The position numbers and the translations under genes were made by a program. This document shows positions 5,855 to 8,992 of a DNA stretch of 8,992 bases, piece by piece. Each line of letters begins with the position of its first letter. The stretch's first letter is position 1. Source of the DNA: Caulobacteraceae bacterium (GTDB lineage: Bacteria; Pseudomonadota; Alphaproteobacteria; Caulobacterales; Caulobacteraceae). Under the pieces are notes generated by a model. That model did not search any database, had not been told where the DNA came from, and worked only from the letters and a program-made list of their open reading frames with translations. Where the stretch lies: positions 1-8,992 of the forward strand of contig CANGRP010000096.1 of assembly GCA_947456005.1 (NCBI GenBank), written 5' to 3'.

Positions 5855-5887
5855 CGTATCGGTCACCAAAGGGTCATGGGAGGGACG

Positions 5888-6418
5888 ATGTCTGTCTATT
5901 CATTGGGCGATGCGACGCCCGAACTGCCCTCGGACGACGAGTACTGGATCGCCCCGAACGCCGCGGTGATCGGGCGCGTCATCCTGAAGCGAAACGCCTC
6001 GGTCTGGTGGGGGGCGACCCTGAGGGGCGACAACGACCCCATCAGCATCGGCGAGAACTCCAACGTCCAGGACGGATCGGTCCTGCACACGGACACCGGC
6101 TCTCCCCTGACGCTCGGGGCCAATGTCACCGTCGGGCACATGGTCATGCTCCACGGCTGCACGATCGGTGACAATACCCTTGTCGGGATCGGCTCCATCA
6201 TCCTGAACGGCGCCCGGATCGGGAAGAACTGCCTGATCGGCGCCAACTGCCTGATCACCGAAGGCAAGGAAATCCCGGACAACTCCCTGGTCATGGGCGC
6301 GCCGGGCAAGGTGGTCCGGGAGCTTTCGGACGCCCAGGCCCAGTCCGTCGCCCTGGGCGCCCGGCACTATGTCGAGAACTGGAAGCGCTATCGCGCCAGC
6401 CTGAGCCACAAGGGTTGA
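5888..6418 (+). CDS. Gamma-class carbonic anhydrase-like hexapeptide protein (YrdA family)
   Basis: 176-residue left-handed beta-helix protein, expected to be a cytoplasmic trimer with metal bound between subunits. Motifs: VWWGATLRGDNDPISIGENSNVQDGSVLHTD, then TVGHMVMLHGCTIGDNTLVGIG, with putative Zn ligands His67, His84 and His89 and the conserved RGD and NVQDG segments. After the helix comes a C-terminal alpha-helix (HYVENWKRYRASL). Several family members have little or no measured carbonic anhydrase activity, so the activity call is tentative. I start at the ATG at 5888 because GGGAGGG at 5878-5884 precedes it; an in-frame ATG at 5876 would put that site inside the gene. The next gene, 53 bp away, is a CaiD-like hydratase. 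CaiE of the carnitine operon is a distant relative of this fold, but the sequence here is closer to YrdA than to CaiE. Confidence 0.92.
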   Translation: MSVYSLGDATPELPSDDEYWIAPNAAVIGRVILKRNASVWWGATLRGDNDPISIGENSNVQDGSVLHTDTGSPLTLGANVTVGHMVMLHGCTIGDNTLVGIGSIILNGARIGKNCLIGANCLITEGKEIPDNSLVMGAPGKVVRELSDAQAQSVALGARHYVENWKRYRASLSHKG

Positions 6419-6445
6419 CCAGAGGGCCTGGAGCCCGCTTTCTGG
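6419..6445 (+). repeat. Nested stem-loop directly after the carbonic anhydrase stop
   Basis: CCAGA (6419-6423) pairs with TCTGG (6441-6445), enclosing GGGC (6424-6427) / GCCC (6433-6436). A competing pairing, CCTGGAG (6427-6433) with CTCCAGG (6455-6461), reaches the first bases of the ribosome-binding site of the next gene. No T-run is present, so this may be a 3'-end or translational element rather than a terminator. Confidence 0.35.
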
Positions 6446-6471
6446 ACTGAGAAACTCCAGGGAGCAGGGCC

Positions 6472-7254
6472 ATGGCCTACGAACACATCCGCGTCGACCG
6501 TGAGGGTCACGTCACCATCATCACGCTGAACCGGCCGGACGTGATGAACGCCCTGCACTCGCCGGCCCACTTCGAGATGCATGAGGCCCTGGACGCCTTT
6601 GCGGCGGATCCCGAGCAGTGGGTGGGCATCATCACCGGCGCTGGCGAGCGGGCCTTCTCGGCGGGCAATGACCTGAAACATCAGGCGACGGGCGGGGAAA
6701 TGCGCAGCCCGCCGACGGGCTTTGCCGGCCTGACCTCGCGGTTCGACCTGAACAAGCCCCTGATCGCGGCGGTCAACGGCGTGGCCATGGGCGGCGGGTT
6801 CGAGATCGCCCTGGCCTGCGACATCATTGTCGCCGCCGAAGGCGCCGTCTTCGCCCTGCCCGAGCCGCGGGTCGGCCTGGCCGCCCTGGCCGGCGGCCTG
6901 CACCGCCTGCCCCGGGCGATTGGCGTGAAGCGCGCCATGGGCATGATCCTGACGGGTCGTCGCGTCTCGGCCGCCGAGGGGGCGGAACTGGGCTTCGTGA
7001 ACGAGGTGGTCCCCGCCGCGGAACTGATGGCCGCCGCCCGTCGCTGGGCGGGCCAGATCGCCGAGCTCTCTCCCATGTCCATCCGGGCCTCCAAGGAGGC
7101 GGTGTTCAAGGGCCTTGACGAGCCGACGCTGGAGGCCGCGATCCGGGGCCAGAACCGCTATCCGGCGGTGTCGGCCCTTTTCACTTCGGAGGATTTCGTC
7201 GAGGGGCCCCTGGCCTTCTCACAGAAGCGGCCGCCGAACTGGAAGGGGCGTTGA
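6472..7254 (+). CDS. Enoyl-CoA hydratase/isomerase family protein, CaiD-like
   Basis: 260-residue crotonase-superfamily enzyme. The oxyanion-hole segments are AFSAGNDLK (61-69) and NGVAMGGGFEIALACD (102-117). Glu111 and Glu131 (ALPEPRVGL), spaced 20 apart, correspond to the two catalytic glutamates of enoyl-CoA hydratase (rat Glu144 and Glu164), so hydratase or dehydratase activity is plausible. The C-terminal SEDFVEGPLAFSQKRPPNWKGR strongly resembles the tail of crotonobetainyl-CoA hydratase CaiD, which ends in a very similar WKGR block. That tail is also common in short-chain enoyl-CoA hydratases, so the substrate is uncertain. GGAG at 6461-6464 lies seven bases before the ATG. The gene sits 53 bp after the carbonic anhydrase gene and 75 bp before the GMC oxidoreductase, on the same strand, probably in one transcription unit unless the intervening hairpins terminate. 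Confidence 0.93.
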   Translation: MAYEHIRVDREGHVTIITLNRPDVMNALHSPAHFEMHEALDAFAADPEQWVGIITGAGERAFSAGNDLKHQATGGEMRSPPTGFAGLTSRFDLNKPLIAAVNGVAMGGGFEIALACDIIVAAEGAVFALPEPRVGLAALAGGLHRLPRAIGVKRAMGMILTGRRVSAAEGAELGFVNEVVPAAELMAAARRWAGQIAELSPMSIRASKEAVFKGLDEPTLEAAIRGQNRYPAVSALFTSEDFVEGPLAFSQKRPPNWKGR

Positions 7255-7256
7255 CG

Positions 7257-7272
7257 CGCGGCCCTTGCCGCG
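7257..7272 (+). terminator. Stem-loop just after the enoyl-CoA hydratase stop
   Basis: CGCGGC (7257-7262), loop CCTT, GCCGCG (7267-7272): a perfect 6-bp G-C stem beginning two bases past the TGA. It is followed by GGCGGCC, not a T-run, so it is at most a weak or partial terminator. Confidence 0.35.
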
Positions 7273-7284
7273 GGCGGCCAAGAT

Positions 7285-7306
7285 CGTCAGAAGGGCGCAA
7301 CTGACG
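7285..7306. repeat. Inverted repeat upstream of the GMC oxidoreductase gene
   Basis: CGTCAG (7285-7290) and CTGACG (7301-7306) are perfect inverted copies separated by ten bases, 24-45 bases before the GMC start codon. It may be a second hairpin of the intergenic region or a dimeric operator; the sequence alone does not decide. Confidence 0.35.
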
Positions 7307-7329
7307 CTGTCTGGCTGAGAGGTCCGCCC

Positions 7330-8967
7330 ATGGACGCCTATGACTACATCATCATTGGGGCCGGTTCGGCTGGCTGCGTGCTGGCCGCCCGCCTGACCGA
7401 GGATCCCGGGGTCCGCGTCCTGCTGCTGGAGGCGGGCGGCAAGGACAACTCCCTCATGGTGCGCATGCCCGCCGGCGTCGGCGGACTGATCGGCGACAAG
7501 AACGACCACAACTGGGGCTTCTGGACCGAACCGGAACCGCATCTTGACGACAGGCGCCTCTGGTGGCCGCGGGGCAAGGGCTGGGGCGGGTCGTCCTCCA
7601 TCAACGGCATGATCTACATCCGCGGGCACGCCCGGGACTATGACCAATGGCGCCAGATGGGCCTGGAGGGCTGGGCCTATCGGGACATCCTTCCCTACTT
7701 CAAGAAGTCGGAAACCTTCGAGGGCGGGGCTGACGACTGGCATGGCGCCGATGGCCCCCTGAAGGTCTCCAAGGCCTCCGACCCCAACCCGATCTACTCT
7801 GCGGCCATCCGGGCCGGAGAGCAGGCCGGCCACCCCCTGACGGGGGACTTCAATGGCCGCCAGCAGGAGGGGTGGGGTCCCTATCAGATGACGGTACATG
7901 ACGGCGAACGCTGGAGCGCCTCGCGAGGCTACCTGCACCCGGTCATGTCCCGTCCTAACCTGACCTGCGTCACCGGCGCCCGGACGACCCGGATTCTCGT
8001 CGAGGACGGCGTAGCGACCGGTGTGGAATACGCAGACGAGAAGACCCGGTCCCGGACCCGCGTGAAGGCGAAGCGCGAGGTCCTGGTCTGCGCGGGGGCC
8101 GTGCAGTCGCCGCAGATCCTTCAGCTGTCCGGCATCGGCGATCCCGCCGACCTCGCCGCCGCCGGGATCGAGACCGTCCACGCCCTGCCAGGGGTGGGCC
8201 AGAACCTGCAGGACCACCTGGATGTCACGCTGTCCTGGGCCTGCCCCCAGCCCATCACCATCTACTCGCAGCGAAAGGGCCTGAAGACCCTGCTGGTCGG
8301 GCTGAACTACCTCCTGTTCAAGAAGGGGATCGGCCGCCGCCAGTTCCTGGAATCCGGCGCCTTCCTGAAGTCTCGCCCGGATCTCGACCGCCCCGACCTG
8401 CAGGTCCACTGCGTGCTTGCGGTCATGCAGAACCACGGCAAGACCGTGGTGGAGCGGGATGGTTTCACCTTCCACGTCTGCCAGCTGCGGCCCGAGAGCC
8501 GGGGCAGGGTGGGGCTGAGGTCCTCCGATCCCTTCGACGATCCCGCCATCTTCGCCAACTACCTGGCGGCGGAGGAGGATCGCCGCGCCCTGCGCGAGGG
8601 CGTCCGAATGATGCGCGAGGTGGCCAGGCAGCCGGCCCTGGACCCCTACAGGTCTGAGGAGCTCTTCCCCGGCGAGGATATCCAGGGTGACGAGGCCGTC
8701 GACGCCTGGATCCGCGCGACGGCGGAGACGATCTATCACCCGGTTGGGACCTGCCGGATGGGGGCGGATGGCGATCCCATGGCGGTGGTCGACTCCCAGC
8801 TCCGGGTCCGCGGCCTGAAGGGCCTGAGGGTTGTGGACGCCTCGGTCATGCCCACCCTGGTGGGCGGCAACACCAATGCGCCCACCATCATGATCGCCGA
8901 GAAGGCTGCTGACATGATCCTGGGGCGCCCTGCGCCAGCACCGGAGGACGTCGAGATCGCCGCCTGA
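7330..8967 (+). CDS. GMC-family FAD oxidoreductase, choline-dehydrogenase-like
   Basis: 545-residue flavoenzyme oxidising an alcohol, expected cytoplasmic or peripheral at the membrane because no signal peptide is visible. The Rossmann motif GAGSAG is at 10-15, with Glu34 closing the ADP-binding site. GMC signature 1 is around GKGWGGSSSIN (82-92) and signature 2 is GAVQSPQILQLSGIG (256-270). The C-terminal catalytic pair is His470 (YHPVGTCRMG) and Asn514 (VGGNTNAPT), 44 apart as in choline oxidase (His466 and Asn510). Length is near BetA (about 556), but family members also oxidise aliphatic and polyethylene-glycol alcohols, so choline is only one option; no betB or betI is in view. GAGAGG at 7317-7322 lies seven bases before the ATG. 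The gene is intact, and its stop lies in the palindrome CCTGATCAGG. Confidence 0.93.
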   Translation: MDAYDYIIIGAGSAGCVLAARLTEDPGVRVLLLEAGGKDNSLMVRMPAGVGGLIGDKNDHNWGFWTEPEPHLDDRRLWWPRGKGWGGSSSINGMIYIRGHARDYDQWRQMGLEGWAYRDILPYFKKSETFEGGADDWHGADGPLKVSKASDPNPIYSAAIRAGEQAGHPLTGDFNGRQQEGWGPYQMTVHDGERWSASRGYLHPVMSRPNLTCVTGARTTRILVEDGVATGVEYADEKTRSRTRVKAKREVLVCAGAVQSPQILQLSGIGDPADLAAAGIETVHALPGVGQNLQDHLDVTLSWACPQPITIYSQRKGLKTLLVGLNYLLFKKGIGRRQFLESGAFLKSRPDLDRPDLQVHCVLAVMQNHGKTVVERDGFTFHVCQLRPESRGRVGLRSSDPFDDPAIFANYLAAEEDRRALREGVRMMREVARQPALDPYRSEELFPGEDIQGDEAVDAWIRATAETIYHPVGTCRMGADGDPMAVVDSQLRVRGLKGLRVVDASVMPTLVGGNTNAPTIMIAEKAADMILGRPAPAPEDVEIAA

Positions 8968-8972
8968 TCAGG
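8963..8972. repeat. 10-bp palindrome across the GMC gene stop
   Basis: CCTGATCAGG is a perfect palindrome containing the TGA at 8965-8967. The last 25 bases of the window (8968-8992) include TTGACC at 8976-8981, which could be a -35 box for a gene beyond the edge; too little sequence remains to judge. Confidence 0.3.
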
Positions 8973-8992
8973 GGGTTGACCGGCCCTTGGAC

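Larger units (their letters stand above)
5598..5887. other. 290-bp non-coding divergent gap between phoH and the carbonic anhydrase gene
   Basis: I find no credible gene here. The in-frame upstream extension of the plus-strand gene from 5747 and a TTG-initiated 91-codon frame on the minus strand (5869-5594) both lack the strong G/C third-position bias of neighbouring genes. The region holds the terminator next to phoH, several stem-loops readable as the phoH leader RNA, a repeated GGCGCCTTC...GTCGATG element and two weak overlapping divergent promoters, described separately. Confidence 0.75.

Noticed and set aside
5594..5869. 91-codon minus-strand frame upstream of phoH
   Set aside because: TTG start, weak third-position GC bias, runs through the terminator and past the phoH start codon; no family resemblance. 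More consistent with non-coding leader RNA.
5747..5887. N-terminal extension of the carbonic anhydrase to an upstream ATG
   Set aside because: Third-position GC is clearly lower than in the gene, the family starts near residue MSVYS, and a good ribosome site precedes the ATG at 5888. The extension would also include the promoter-like boxes.
7219..8739. 506-codon open frame on the minus strand inside the GMC gene
   Set aside because: Shadow of a well-supported flavoenzyme gene; no motifs and low-complexity composition.
1..8992. Mobile element, prophage, CRISPR array or defence island
   Set aside because: No transposase, integrase, regularly spaced direct repeats or long terminal repeats; all genes are intact metabolic or conserved genes with uniform GC-rich codon use.

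Overview
This is a GC-rich, gene-dense bacterial chromosomal window. Alphaproteobacteria, probably Caulobacterales or relatives, is the best guess. The basis is the high GC3 codon use, a fused CysN-CysC, and a DUF3126-type small protein beside cysE, a family I associate with alphaproteobacteria. This is inference from gene content; no rRNA or other marker is present. I see no mobile element, tRNA, rRNA or CRISPR.

Layout: (1) 1-2459 (+): the 3' part of cysD, then a fused cysNC. Together they encode sulfate activation: ATP sulfurylase, its GTPase and APS kinase. (2) 2510-2965 (+): queF, of the tRNA queuosine pathway. It converges on (3) 2975-3598 (-), a YdjA-like nitroreductase; the two stop codons lie in one strong inverted repeat. 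(4) 3715-4545 (+): cysE, serine acetyltransferase. (5) 4608-4814 (+): a 68-residue DUF3126-like protein, probably starting at TTG, converging on (6) 4830-5597 (-), a short PhoH-family ATPase. (7) 5598-5887: a 290-bp non-coding gap holding the structured leader of phoH with a canonical U-tract terminator, plus weak divergent promoters. (8) 5888-8967 (+): a gamma-class carbonic anhydrase, a CaiD-like enoyl-CoA hydratase and a GMC (choline-dehydrogenase-like) oxidoreductase.

How it fits together: cysD/cysNC supply APS and PAPS for sulfate reduction, and CysE supplies O-acetylserine, the acceptor for the resulting sulfide. Both CysNC and CysE end in Asp-Tyr-x-Ile. That is the tail type by which serine acetyltransferases dock into CysK, so a physical link between sulfate activation and cysteine synthase is possible but untested. 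The last three genes could serve choline/carnitine or fatty-acyl metabolism, but the substrates cannot be read from the sequence.

Most of the window is ordinary core metabolism. The most interesting signals are the shared DYxI C-termini, the attenuator-like leader of phoH, and the recurrent stem-loops without U-tracts at gene ends.
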